Source of the DNA: an uncultured Gammaproteobacteria bacterium
GTDB taxonomy: Bacteria > Pseudomonadota > Gammaproteobacteria > Arenicellales > UBA868
DNA: 8,008 nt
Assembly: GCA_913051905.1 (NCBI GenBank)
Contig: CAJXBY010000120.1
Span: 1 to 8,008, forward strand
Direction of reading: 5' to 3'
Under the pieces are notes generated by a model. The model was not told the origin of the DNA. It saw only the letters and a list, made by a program, of their open reading frames with translations, and searched no databases. Made by a program: the position numbers and the translations under genes. This document shows, piece by piece, positions 1 through 6,501 of the stretch (positions are counted from its first letter, which is position 1; each line of letters starts with the position of its first letter).

Positions 1-437
1 ACGAGAAAGGCACGTTTCTGCCGATCAAACACGTGGCGCCAACGATGATCGCCCAGAAGAGCGGAAAGATCGTCAATATCGGAGGCAGTTCCGGATTGCG
101 CGGATACCCCATGCGGACCTCATATAGCGCTTCCAAGTGGGCCGTGCGCGGAATCACCCGTACTGTCGCCCTCGAACTCGGCAAACACAACATCAACGTT
201 AACGCGGTCTGCCCGGGTATCGTCGAAACACCGCGCATGGCCAAGCTCTGCGAAGCCAAGGCAAAGGTGCGGGGCTGGACCGTCGAAGAGGTCTACGACG
301 AATATGTACAGGAAATGGCCCTTAAACGGGTCACGACCCCGCAGGACGTCGCCAATGCGGTACTGTTCATGGCCTCTGACGAGGCACAGAACATCACCGG
401 TCAGGAACTTGCGGTTGACGGCGGCTGGGACGTCTAG
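1..437 (+). CDS. Short-chain dehydrogenase/reductase (SDR), C-terminal part, 5' end outside window
   Basis: This is the C-terminal part of an NAD(P)-dependent oxidoreductase of the classical SDR family. The frame is open from base 3 and ends at TAG 435-437, so about 144 residues are visible. The N-terminal nucleotide-binding glycine motif lies outside the window. Visible family marks are the strand with the catalytic serine (IVNIGGSSG, about 69-95), the catalytic YxxxK (YSASK; Tyr codon 123-125, Lys codon 135-137), the NVNAVCPGIVETP segment after the sixth strand, and the C-terminal ITGQELAVDGGW typical of tetrameric SDRs. Family knowledge gives a cytosolic alcohol/ketone oxidoreductase, but substrate and cofactor preference cannot be read here; a 3-oxoacyl-ACP-reductase-like or sugar/polyol dehydrogenase role is equally possible. 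The GTG at 33 is internal, not a start, because the family alignment continues upstream. The gene converges on livM with 27 nt between the stop codons. Confidence 0.93.
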   Translation, partial: EKGTFLPIKHVAPTMIAQKSGKIVNIGGSSGLRGYPMRTSYSASKWAVRGITRTVALELGKHNINVNAVCPGIVETPRMAKLCEAKAKVRGWTVEEVYDEYVQEMALKRVTTPQDVANAVLFMASDEAQNITGQELAVDGGWDV

Positions 438-464
438 CGTAAAACGGTCCCCGGCGTGAGGCTG

Positions 465-1427
465 TCATTCCACGGTAAATGGCGGCGCCTTGCTGATCAG
501 GTTCCTGGCCTTCAGTCGCTTGGCAACAAGACCGAATATTCCCGCCCGGAAGAACTTCATCACGATGATGACCATGGTTGCAAACAGTAGCATATGGGCA
601 TACGGGCTCACATCCCGCATGATCTCCCATACGACGACCAGCAGGATCGCTCCGATGATCGGACCGGTCAATGTCCCCAGACCGCCCACAATCGTCATCG
701 CAAGAATCAGGCCCATCTCGATAAGCAGAAGATTCTGAGGTGCGAGCACCTGTACAAACAGGTGACCGTAGATCGCACCGGCAAGGCCGGCAAAGAGACT
801 GGAGATCACAAACGCGTTGACTTTCCACTTGACGAGTTCGACCCCCATGGCCGACGCGACGTCTTCATCTTCACGGATGGCCTTCAGATAAAGACCTTTT
901 TCCGAGTTGACGATCAGATAGAGCACGCCGATCGTGATGACCGCCAGCAACAGCATCACAAAATATCCCAGCAGATGATTGGGCAATCCATCGCCGAAGA
1001 GATAAGGAATCTGCAACCCTAGCGATCCGCGGGTGAAATCGTGTTCGATCTGCAGGATCAATCGAACGGTTTCCGAGAAACCGAGGGTCATCAGTGCCAG
1101 GTAGGGCCCCCGGGTGCGCAGGCACATGCGGCCCAGACACCAGCCGATTCCGGCCGCCACTGCACCGCCGATGAAAATACCGAACCCAGGATGCACACCG
1201 TAGTGATAGCTGAGCAGCCCCGAGGTATACGCACCGATACCGGCGAAAGCCGCGTGGGCAAAGGACAGCTGTCCGGCATACCCCAACAGCAGGTTCCAGG
1301 AAGACGCGAGAATAATGTAGTAGATCGCCATCGCGGCGACACGGATCATGTAGCTGTCGAGCAGAAACGGGATCACCAGACCCGCGGCGAGCGCCAGACC
1401 GATAACGGCTTTCTGGAAACGGGTCAC
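465..1427 (-). CDS. livM: ABC importer permease, LivM family
   Basis: Inner-membrane permease of a branched-chain amino acid (HAAT) type ABC importer, 320 residues, close to the usual length. It should pair with LivH to form the translocation pore. The N-terminal half holds the LivM hallmark around residues 45-67 (NLLLGYAGQLSFAHAAF followed by GIGAY). The cytoplasmic coupling region is seen at 181-196 (LKAIREDEDVASAMGV), and a GGLGTLTGP motif at 248-256. Hydrophobic stretches suggest about eight to ten membrane helices, judged by eye. The start is GTG at 1425-1427, chosen because AAGGAG (1436-1441, complement) lies 8 nt upstream and because it overlaps the livH stop as GTGA, a usual sign of translational coupling. 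It is the last gene of the operon. No clear intrinsic terminator follows it in the 27 nt before the converging SDR gene. Transported solute is unknown. Confidence 0.95.
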   Translation of the reverse strand: MTRFQKAVIGLALAAGLVIPFLLDSYMIRVAAMAIYYIILASSWNLLLGYAGQLSFAHAAFAGIGAYTSGLLSYHYGVHPGFGIFIGGAVAAGIGWCLGRMCLRTRGPYLALMTLGFSETVRLILQIEHDFTRGSLGLQIPYLFGDGLPNHLLGYFVMLLLAVITIGVLYLIVNSEKGLYLKAIREDEDVASAMGVELVKWKVNAFVISSLFAGLAGAIYGHLFVQVLAPQNLLLIEMGLILAMTIVGGLGTLTGPIIGAILLVVVWEIMRDVSPYAHMLLFATMVIIVMKFFRAGIFGLVAKRLKARNLISKAPPFTVE

Positions 1428-2335
1428 GCGCGGCGCTCCTTCTGTCCGAAAAGGCCGTGGGGCCGGAAAAGCAGCACGCCGATCAGTACGAGAAAAGCGA
1501 ACACATCGCGGTAAGCCACAGACACGTAGACCGAGCCCAGGCTTTCGACTACGCCCAGGATCAGTGCTGCGACGACAGCCCCGGGGATCGACCCCATCCC
1601 GCCCAGCACGATGATCACGAAAGCTTTGATCACGGGAATCTGGCCGACATCGGGGTAGACGAGAAAAACAGGCGCCAACAGCGCCCCGGCGCCTCCAGCC
1701 AGAAGACCGGCCAGCACCATGGCTGTGATGTTCATCCGGACCGTGTTGATACCGACAATGGTCGAGCCGACCCGGTTCTGCGCCGTAGCCATCAGAGCCC
1801 GCCCAGTCCAGGTGCCGTAGATGAAGAACAACGTGGCCCCGATTAGCACTGCCGAGACACCAGCGGCAAACAGGCGGTCACCGGCCAGATAAAGATCTCC
1901 GAGAACGTGCTTGGACCCTTCCCAGAACGCCCCAGGGGTCATCTCATAGGGCCCGACGGCCGTCAAGGCGCCATACTGCAGGAAAAGCGACAGGCCGAAG
2001 GTCAGGATGATGGCGTATTCCTCTGCCCGGTCCATCCGTACCGTGTAGACCGGGCGCAAGAGTCCGCGCTCAACCAGCATTCCGAACACCGCAACTGCTG
2101 CCATGGCCAGCGGCAGTCCGAGGATTGTCGGAATCGCCAGCGGTATTCCGAGAATTGTGACGGCACCGGCCGTCAGCGCATACAGCCCGTATCCCCCCAG
2201 CATATAGAACTCACCGTGGGAGAAGTTCACCACCCGCATGATGCTGAACACTACGGTCAGGCCGAGTGCGATCAGCGCATAGATCAGACCAAAGATCAGG
2301 CCGTTGACGATCTGGGAAAGGACGTAATAGTCCAT
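1424..2335 (-). CDS. livH: ABC importer permease, LivH family
   Basis: Inner-membrane permease, 303 residues, partner of LivM in the HAAT-type importer. The N-terminus is typical of LivH: a first helix ending in GLIYALIALGLTVVFSIMRV and then NFSHGEF at residues 37-43. A cytoplasmic loop at about 177-197 (from TGRALMATAQ to GIN) sits where the ATPase-coupling motif is expected but is more divergent than usual. LGGMGSIPG lies at 244-252, and the C-terminal RPHGLFG at 291-297 is a family signature. About eight membrane helices are apparent by eye. The start is ATG 2333-2335; only a weak GGA-type ribosome site is visible upstream, so expression may be lower than that of the binding protein. It follows that gene after 72 nt containing a stable hairpin, and it overlaps livM by 4 nt. 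Confidence 0.95.
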   Translation of the reverse strand: MDYYVLSQIVNGLIFGLIYALIALGLTVVFSIMRVVNFSHGEFYMLGGYGLYALTAGAVTILGIPLAIPTILGLPLAMAAVAVFGMLVERGLLRPVYTVRMDRAEEYAIILTFGLSLFLQYGALTAVGPYEMTPGAFWEGSKHVLGDLYLAGDRLFAAGVSAVLIGATLFFIYGTWTGRALMATAQNRVGSTIVGINTVRMNITAMVLAGLLAGGAGALLAPVFLVYPDVGQIPVIKAFVIIVLGGMGSIPGAVVAALILGVVESLGSVYVSVAYRDVFAFLVLIGVLLFRPHGLFGQKERRA

Positions 2336-2365
2336 GAGCCGGTTCCGATAAGAGGTGGAAACTGC

Positions 2366-2397
2366 GACCGGGAGCGGGCCTCGACCCGCCCCCGGTC
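2366..2397 (-). promoter_or_regulatory. Stable intergenic hairpin between binding-protein gene and livH
   Basis: Two 13-nt arms (2366-2378 and 2385-2397) are complementary around a 6-nt loop. All positions pair except one, which is a G-U wobble in the minus-strand transcript. The stem is very GC-rich. No run of T follows it in the direction of transcription, so it is not a standard intrinsic terminator. It lies just 10 nt after the stop codon of the binding-protein gene. In other binding-protein importers such a hairpin protects the upstream mRNA 3' end or causes partial termination, giving more binding protein than permease. That role is inferred here. Confidence 0.6.
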
Positions 2398-2407
2398 CAC
2401 AGTCAGC

Positions 2408-3634
2408 TTATGGCCGTGCGATCCCTGCGGTCGCAAACTGTTTGGGGAAGAGCACTGCGGCATCCCCGGCCGACTGACCCACTTCCGTGTACTGAAAGAT
2501 GAAGGTCGGTACGGCTTTCCACTGATGGTGCCATACACCGTCTTCCTGCGAGAACTCGATGTCTCCGCGCGTGCCCGGAATCTTGAGCGACTGCAGGGCC
2601 TTGATGATGGCCTTGCTGTCGGTCGAACCGGCGTTTTTGATCGCGGTCAACAGGGAAATCATCGCATCATATCCCTGTAGCGGCAGGTAGTTCGGCTGAC
2701 GATCATACTTGTCGATGTAGCGCTGTTTGATCTTTTCGCCGAGTTCGGTCAGCTTCACACTGGGGCTATAAGGGCAGGACATCAGTACATATTTGCCCGC
2801 ATCTTTGACCGCCTCCCAGAACACCTTGTCATTCTGCGCAGTGCAGGTGCCGTCCAGATAGAGAGTGTCCTTGCTGGGCGCAAAGCGGATTTCGTGGGCC
2901 TGCTTGAGAATCAGGAATCCGCCCGGCTGTGTCACGGCCACGATCAGCACCTCGGGCTTCACCTTGGTTTTGTACTTAAGCAACACAGGCACAAAGTCCT
3001 TAGAGGTCTTCTCGACCACCTCGTACTGAAAATCGATATCGACATTCAACTTTTTGATTGCGTTTTCGATATTTTCTGCAATCCCGATACCGTAGTCGGT
3101 GTCCTCGACCAGACTCGCTGCTTTCTTTATACCGTTTGCCGCCATCACAGCCACCATATTCTCGGCCAGCTTCGACGAGTAAACACTGGTACGAAATATC
3201 TCGTCATACCCTGCTGCAGTCAGCGAATCCGACCAGCACGATCCGATCACAAAAGGAATACCATGCTGATGGAACACCTCTATCTCGGCTTTGCACACGG
3301 AAGAATGGTATTCACCCGCCGCAGCGACCACCTTGTCCTTGGTGATGAGCTTCTCGACCACAGTCGCGCCGGTCGGCGGACGGCCCTGGGTATCCTCGAC
3401 GATCAACTCGACCTGCTTGCCCAGAACACCGCCGGCTGCATTGACATCCTCCACTGCCCACTCGAGCCCCAGGACCAATTCCGGACCCTGCTGGTAGCTA
3501 CCGGGTGAAGAGAGCGGTGCCATACCACCGATCTTTATCGTGTCACCGGCCTCTACGGCGCTGACGGAAAACGAAACCGCTGCGGCCAGCGCTAACTGCG
3601 ACAACAACTTCTTGTGACGTCTATTCACCATCAT
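2408..3634 (-). CDS. Periplasmic substrate-binding protein of HAAT-type ABC importer (Peripla_BP_6 type)
   Basis: Periplasmic solute-binding protein, 408 residues including signal. Residues 1-29 form a Sec signal peptide: basic RRHKK, hydrophobic core LLSQLALAAAV, cleavage probably after VSA (26) or VEA (29). The mature protein opens with IKIGGMAPLSSPGSY and shows the two-lobe type I binding fold pattern of LivJ/LivK/amide-binding proteins: DVNAAGGVLGKQVEL (63-77), VEDTQGRPPTGA (79-90), VEDTDYGIG (176-184), PLQGYDA (318-324) and GDIEF (357-361). Four cysteines (114, 133, 264, 287) are present in the mature part, which is unusual. Start choice: AGGAGG (3640-3645, complement) lies 5 nt from the first ATG and 8 nt from the second ATG, which immediately follows; either may be used. 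The ligand cannot be named; branched-chain amino acids, other amino acids, amides or urea are all possible for this family. Confidence 0.92.
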   Translation of the reverse strand: MMVNRRHKKLLSQLALAAAVSFSVSAVEAGDTIKIGGMAPLSSPGSYQQGPELVLGLEWAVEDVNAAGGVLGKQVELIVEDTQGRPPTGATVVEKLITKDKVVAAAGEYHSSVCKAEIEVFHQHGIPFVIGSCWSDSLTAAGYDEIFRTSVYSSKLAENMVAVMAANGIKKAASLVEDTDYGIGIAENIENAIKKLNVDIDFQYEVVEKTSKDFVPVLLKYKTKVKPEVLIVAVTQPGGFLILKQAHEIRFAPSKDTLYLDGTCTAQNDKVFWEAVKDAGKYVLMSCPYSPSVKLTELGEKIKQRYIDKYDRQPNYLPLQGYDAMISLLTAIKNAGSTDSKAIIKALQSLKIPGTRGDIEFSQEDGVWHHQWKAVPTFIFQYTEVGQSAGDAAVLFPKQFATAGIARP

Positions 3635-3717
3635 CTTGTCCTCCTGGTAGATTGTTAAACACCGTCAATGAAATTTCACCGCTCGCCCTGCGATAGACAT
3701 TGCAATGAAATCATCAT
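3635..3717 (-). promoter_or_regulatory. Intergenic leader upstream of the binding-protein gene, with direct repeat and palindrome
   Basis: This 83-nt gap is AT-richer than the genes around it. It carries the strong AGGAGG ribosome site of the binding-protein gene, a 9-nt direct repeat (CAATGAAAT on the plus strand at 3666-3674 and 3703-3711), and a perfect 10-bp palindrome CATTGCAATG at 3698-3707 that overlaps the second copy. The repeat copies start 37 nt apart. These could be operator half-sites or parts of an internal promoter that raises binding-protein expression, but no convincing -35/-10 pair was found. A regulatory role is inferred only. Confidence 0.35.
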
Positions 3718-4431
3718 TCAGATCTGCAGCCAGTCCTTAATCATGTCATGCAGATTTGTCTCGAATTCCGACCGGGTACCACTGACCTTGTTCTGCCCGA
3801 CCTCCAGCACATAAATATGGTCGGCAATTCGAATAGCCTCACGGACGTTCTGATCGACCAGAAGAATGGTCAGACCGTCTGCCTTGAGACGTTCAATCGT
3901 ATCGTACACTTCTCGGGCAATAATTGGGGCCAGCCCCACGGTCGGCTCATCACAGATCAGAATTTCAGGCCTGATCATCATGCCACGGGCCACCTCGAGG
4001 ATCTTCTGCATACCTCCGGAGAGATCGCCGGCTTTTGACTTGCGCCGCTCCCGCATCAGCGGGAACAGGTCATAGACCCTTTCAAGTTCGCTCCGAATGC
4101 GGGCCTTGTCGCGGCGAAACGTCCAACTGCCGAGATGGATATTCTGCTCTACCGACAGGTGGGGATAAACAGTGCGCTCCTGGGGTAGATAACAGATTCC
4201 AAGCCCCGCCATGGTGTGACTCGGTCGGCCCGTCAGGTCGTTATCGTCCCACAGGACCCGCCCGGACTTGGGCTTGAGAAAACCACAGATCACCCGCATC
4301 AGCGTCGATTTTCCGGAACCGTTGGGTCCGATGACCGACGTGATCTGCTGTTTCTGCACTTCGACCGAGACATCCTGAAGAATGTTGATTTCGTCAACAT
4401 AGCCGGCAACGATATTCTGCGCACTGAGCAC
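3718..4431 (-). CDS. livF: ABC importer ATPase, LivF family
   Basis: Cytoplasmic ATPase subunit, 237 residues, the normal LivF length. Motifs in order: Walker A GPNGSGKST (35-43), Q-loop Gln 84 in YLPQERTVYPHLSV, signature LSGGM (137-141), Walker B ILICDE (157-162) followed by PTVGLAP, and the switch region LVDQN (191-195). A glutamine at 194 replaces the switch histidine, as is usual in LivF proteins (commonly VEQN; here Asp stands for Glu). It should form a heterodimer with LivG and drive import through LivH/LivM. The start is GTG 4429-4431, just 2 nt after the livG stop; a GGAG lying in the end of livG, 7 nt upstream of this GTG, supports it. Translational coupling to livG is likely. Confidence 0.95.
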   Translation of the reverse strand: MLSAQNIVAGYVDEINILQDVSVEVQKQQITSVIGPNGSGKSTLMRVICGFLKPKSGRVLWDDNDLTGRPSHTMAGLGICYLPQERTVYPHLSVEQNIHLGSWTFRRDKARIRSELERVYDLFPLMRERRKSKAGDLSGGMQKILEVARGMMIRPEILICDEPTVGLAPIIAREVYDTIERLKADGLTILLVDQNVREAIRIADHIYVLEVGQNKVSGTRSEFETNLHDMIKDWLQI

Positions 4432-4433
4432 CT

Positions 4434-5171
4434 TCAGACTCCCAGATAGGCCTCGATCACGCCCGGGTCCTCCCGCACGACCTCCGGAGCGCCGTCTGCA
4501 ATCACCTTGCCGTTCGCCAGCACCACGATCCGCGTAGCCAGTCCCATAATGGTCGGCAGATCGTGACTGACGACGATGAAATCGATGCCCTGATTCTGAA
4601 GGTCCCGTATGCGTCCCAGGATTCGCTCGACCAGAAGGGGATGAATACCCCCGAACGGTTCATCCAGAAGCATCAGGCGGGGTTTCAGCATCAGTGCACG
4701 GGCAAACTGCAGCAGCATGCGCTGCCCGCCGGAAAGATCAGCCGCCTGCTCGTCGGCAAAATCAGAGATGTCCAGGAATTCCAGATATTCTTTTGCCCGC
4801 CGGATCAGGGTAACGCGGTTTTCTTTTTCCCTGTCACGGACCGTAAAACCCGGCGTAAGCATATTCTCGACAGCGGTCATGTGCGGAAAGATCCGGGCAA
4901 TCTGGAAGGTGCGGGCCACACCGGCTCGGGCAATGCGGTGCGGTGACTCTTTCTCGATCCTGTTTCCTTCGAAACTGATCGTTCCGGAATTCAGGGGATA
5001 GATACCGCTGGTCGCATTGAGCAGGGTAGTTTTTCCGGAACCGTTGGGACCGATCAGGCCGATCAGCTGCCCCTTGGTCATTGAAAACGAAACCGAGTCG
5101 AGTGCTTGATTACCGCCAAAGGTGACACTGGCCTCTGAAACCTCAAAAACCGGTTGACCCTCAGACATCAT
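4434..5171 (-). CDS. livG: ABC importer ATPase, LivG family
   Basis: Cytoplasmic ATPase subunit, 245 residues, close to the usual LivG length. Motifs in order: Walker A GPNGSGKTT (41-49), the LivG-type segment ARTFQIARIFPHMTAVEN (86-103) with Q-loop Gln 90, signature LSGGQ (146-150), Walker B RLMLLDE (165-171) followed by PFGGIHP, and switch His 203 in VSHD. The C-terminus IEAYLGV is typical. It is the first importer gene in the direction of transcription. The start is ATG 5169-5171, immediately followed by a second ATG; no good Shine-Dalgarno sequence precedes either (the upstream bases read TTTATTTAG), so the exact start is uncertain by one codon. It lies 245 nt downstream of the GYD gene on the same strand. 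Confidence 0.94.
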   Translation of the reverse strand: MMSEGQPVFEVSEASVTFGGNQALDSVSFSMTKGQLIGLIGPNGSGKTTLLNATSGIYPLNSGTISFEGNRIEKESPHRIARAGVARTFQIARIFPHMTAVENMLTPGFTVRDREKENRVTLIRRAKEYLEFLDISDFADEQAADLSGGQRMLLQFARALMLKPRLMLLDEPFGGIHPLLVERILGRIRDLQNQGIDFIVVSHDLPTIMGLATRIVVLANGKVIADGAPEVVREDPGVIEAYLGV

Positions 5172-5416
5172 CTAAATAAACGACTGCGCCGAACATCAAT
5201 CGTGTTTCCCCTTTATCGCCACTGCCAGAGCCCCCGGCATCTGCACGGGTCCTTTGTTCCACCGGATCAGAGCGCCCGGTTTATCTCCCTGCCGATGGAT
5301 TGCGGGTGACAGCATAACGCACACCTGCCTGCCTTACCATGCCGGCGGGGCCTGTCCCGACCGGCCGCCCCCCGCGGTTTCGATAGGCCGCGCTCCGATC
5401 GGGACTCGCAACCTGC
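5172..5416 (-). other. Intergenic region between GYD gene and livG
   Basis: These 245 nt hold no convincing gene: the plus-strand frame open across 5254-5529 runs antisense into the GYD gene and lacks codon-like character. The half next to the GYD gene contains the large inverted repeat listed separately. The half next to livG is the likely place for the importer promoter. A weak TTGATG / TATTTA pair with a 15-nt spacer lies right against the livG start in the minus-strand reading, but it would give an almost leaderless transcript, so no promoter is called. Confidence 0.5.
5354..5405 (-). terminator. Large inverted repeat after the GYD gene, possible factor-dependent terminator
   Basis: The outer arms 5354-5364 and 5395-5405 pair over 11 bp with one G-U wobble in the minus-strand RNA. 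A further 5 bp can form inside (5373-5377 with 5388-5392) around a 10-nt loop. The element starts 11 nt after the GYD stop codon. No T-run follows, so it does not fit an intrinsic terminator. It may be a 3'-end-stabilising structure or act with Rho to separate the GYD gene from the importer operon. Function is inferred. Confidence 0.35.
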
Positions 5417-5746
5417 TCAGGCGGGCGGCGTGTAGGCTTTCAGGACCGCACCGGCCTTGCCCATGCTTGCCACCGCCTGGTCCATGCTCAGGAGTTTGGT
5501 CGTCTTGCCGTCCACGACCGCCCCGGTAGATGCAAGTGCCATTGCAGCGCCTGCCATCGATTCGTCATCGGGCATGTCTGCGATGACGATGAGGTCGTCC
5601 TCACCGAAAGCCATCCAGCAACCGGTCATCGTCCCCCCGTTGGCCTCGATAACAGCCCGCGCGGCCGCACTTCGATCGACAGGGTTGCTGACCAAAGCCC
5701 TGATCGCATCCTGAGAGTAAGATCCTTGATACATGTATGCAGGCAT
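5417..5746 (-). CDS. GYD-domain protein
   Basis: Small soluble protein of 109 residues resembling the GYD family (PF08734), named after a Gly-x-Tyr-Asp-like motif. Here the motif region reads MAFGEDDLIVIADMPDDESM (45-64), with Glu/Asp where Tyr is common. It is preceded by MPAYMYQGSYSQDAIRAL at the N-terminus and a helix around 24-36. The pattern fits a ferredoxin-like alpha/beta fold. Family function is poorly known, and no reaction can be assigned. The start at ATG 5744-5746 is preferred over an upstream in-frame ATG at 5825-5827 because GGAGGAG (5751-5757, complement) lies 4 nt upstream and the family similarity begins with MPAY; the extra 27 residues would be atypical. There is no signal peptide or membrane segment. 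It is transcribed away from the coiled-coil/cyclase unit and toward livG. Confidence 0.82.
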   Translation of the reverse strand: MPAYMYQGSYSQDAIRALVSNPVDRSAAARAVIEANGGTMTGCWMAFGEDDLIVIADMPDDESMAGAAMALASTGAVVDGKTTKLLSMDQAVASMGKAGAVLKAYTPPA

Positions 5747-5900
5747 AATTCTCCTCCAGTGATTTTGGGAAATCCGGGAATCGAATCCCCATCTGATCAC
5801 GTTATCAAAAGCCCCACTGGCCCGCAACGGGTATTGGACGTCCCCGATTCCGCTGATACAGGAGTGTCGAGAAAATCCTTTTCATGTCATTATTCAACGA
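5747..5900. promoter_or_regulatory. Divergent intergenic region between the GYD gene and the coiled-coil/cyclase unit
   Basis: These 154 nt separate two oppositely transcribed genes and should hold both promoters. The right half is AT-richer (from about 5869). No consensus sigma-70 promoter stands out. The least bad candidates are TTGGAC (5834-5839) with TACAGG 17 nt later on the plus strand, and a TTGCGG/GATAAC pair with a short 15-nt spacer on the minus strand. Both are weak, and neither is called as a promoter. Confidence 0.4.
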
Positions 5901-6482
5901 ATGGTGACAAATCGAAAAGCCCGGGAAACGAACAACCAATCTTCTTCCACGGCAGATCGACAGATCCGCTACCTGAAGGAGACCATTTCTGCTTTGCGTG
6001 ATCAACTCGAGACGTATCAGTTTGAAAAGAACAAGGCCGTTCAGGCCGCCGTCGCGGCATCCAACGGTGAGATCGAGCAACTCAAAACCACCACCCAGGC
6101 ACTGCGGGACACGTTGGAGGAGCTGAACTTTCAAAGAAACAAAGACGTTCAGCAGGCGCGGGCAGATTCTCAGAATGAAATCAATCAGTTGCGGAACACC
6201 ATTCAGACCCTGCGGGATGAAATGGAAAGTGTCCGGTTTGAAGGTAACGAGAGGACCCAACAGGCGGTTGCGACAGCCAGTGACGAGATCCGTCAACTTC
6301 GCGAAACCGCACAGTTTCTACGAGATGAAATTGAAAACGAGCGATTTGACAGCCAGCAGAAGATCCAGAAAACATTCGCTGATTCCAACAATGAGATCAA
6401 GCTCCTGAAGGACTCTGTCAGGGCACTTCGAGATCAGCTGGATACGCTACGGTTGACTCCTGAAGACAGGTCGTCAGGTTAA
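5901..6482 (+). CDS. Coiled-coil protein built of 36-residue repeats, function unknown
   Basis: I do not recognise a named family. The protein has 193 residues: a polar, Ser/Thr/Asn-rich tail (1-19), then four full 36-residue repeats (20-55, 56-91, 92-127, 128-163) and a fifth partial copy (164-193). In all five copies Ile is at repeat position 3, Leu at 6 and Leu-Arg-Asp at 13-15; position 17 is Leu/Met/Ile, and position 22 is Phe in the first four copies. There is no Cys, Trp or His, and the only proline is near the C-terminus, so one long helix or coiled coil is likely. No signal peptide or membrane segment is seen, so it should be cytoplasmic. An in-frame stop at 5760-5762 and the lack of ATG, GTG or TTG before 5901 support this start, but the ribosome site is weak. 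It lies 19 nt upstream of the cyclase gene, so a role with that enzyme is plausible but inferred. Confidence 0.8.
   Translation: MVTNRKARETNNQSSSTADRQIRYLKETISALRDQLETYQFEKNKAVQAAVAASNGEIEQLKTTTQALRDTLEELNFQRNKDVQQARADSQNEINQLRNTIQTLRDEMESVRFEGNERTQQAVATASDEIRQLRETAQFLRDEIENERFDSQQKIQKTFADSNNEIKLLKDSVRALRDQLDTLRLTPEDRSSG
5958..6479 (+). repeat. Tandem 108-nt coding repeat, about 4.8 copies
   Basis: Copies lie at 5958-6065, 6066-6173, 6174-6281, 6282-6389 and 6390-6479 (incomplete). They are in frame without insertions, each encoding 36 residues. The nucleotide copies have drifted: the Leu-Arg-Asp codons differ from copy to copy. The array is therefore old and held by protein-level selection rather than a fresh expansion. 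Confidence 0.85.
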
Positions 6483-6501
6483 CCGCGAGGCAGGTCCGGA
6501 C

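Noticed and set aside
438..464. Possible bidirectional terminator between the SDR gene and livM.
   Set aside because: No stem longer than 3-4 bp and no proper T-run on either strand.
1907..2680. Long plus-strand open frame of 257 codons.
   Set aside because: It is antisense to livH and the binding-protein gene, its translation is rich in His/Arg/Gln/Asp with no domain pattern, and the genes on the other strand are certain.
2894..3508. Plus-strand open frame of 204 codons.
   Set aside because: Antisense shadow of the binding-protein gene with no recognisable protein features.
5776..5790. GGGAATCGAATCCCC resembles a tRNA T-arm end, which could mark a tRNA gene or an att site remnant.
   Set aside because: The stem is only 4 bp with a 6-nt loop, no acceptor, anticodon or D-arm is found around it, and no integrase is nearby.
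5747..5827. N-terminal extension of 27 residues for the GYD protein from an upstream ATG.
   Set aside because: The strong GGAGGAG site sits inside the extension directly before the MPAY start, and the family similarity begins there.
5834..5862. TTGGAC with TACAGG 17 nt later, as a promoter for the coiled-coil gene.
   Set aside because: Both hexamers match the sigma-70 consensus poorly; it is only mentioned in the intergenic entry.
5805..6296. Minus-strand open frame of 163 codons opposite the coiled-coil gene.
   Set aside because: The plus-strand frame shows a regular protein repeat with synonymous drift, which proves that strand codes; the minus frame only mirrors it.
5958..6479. Evenly spaced repeats could suggest a CRISPR or satellite array.
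   Set aside because: The unit is 108 nt, in frame, without unique spacers, and similarity is stronger in protein than in DNA.
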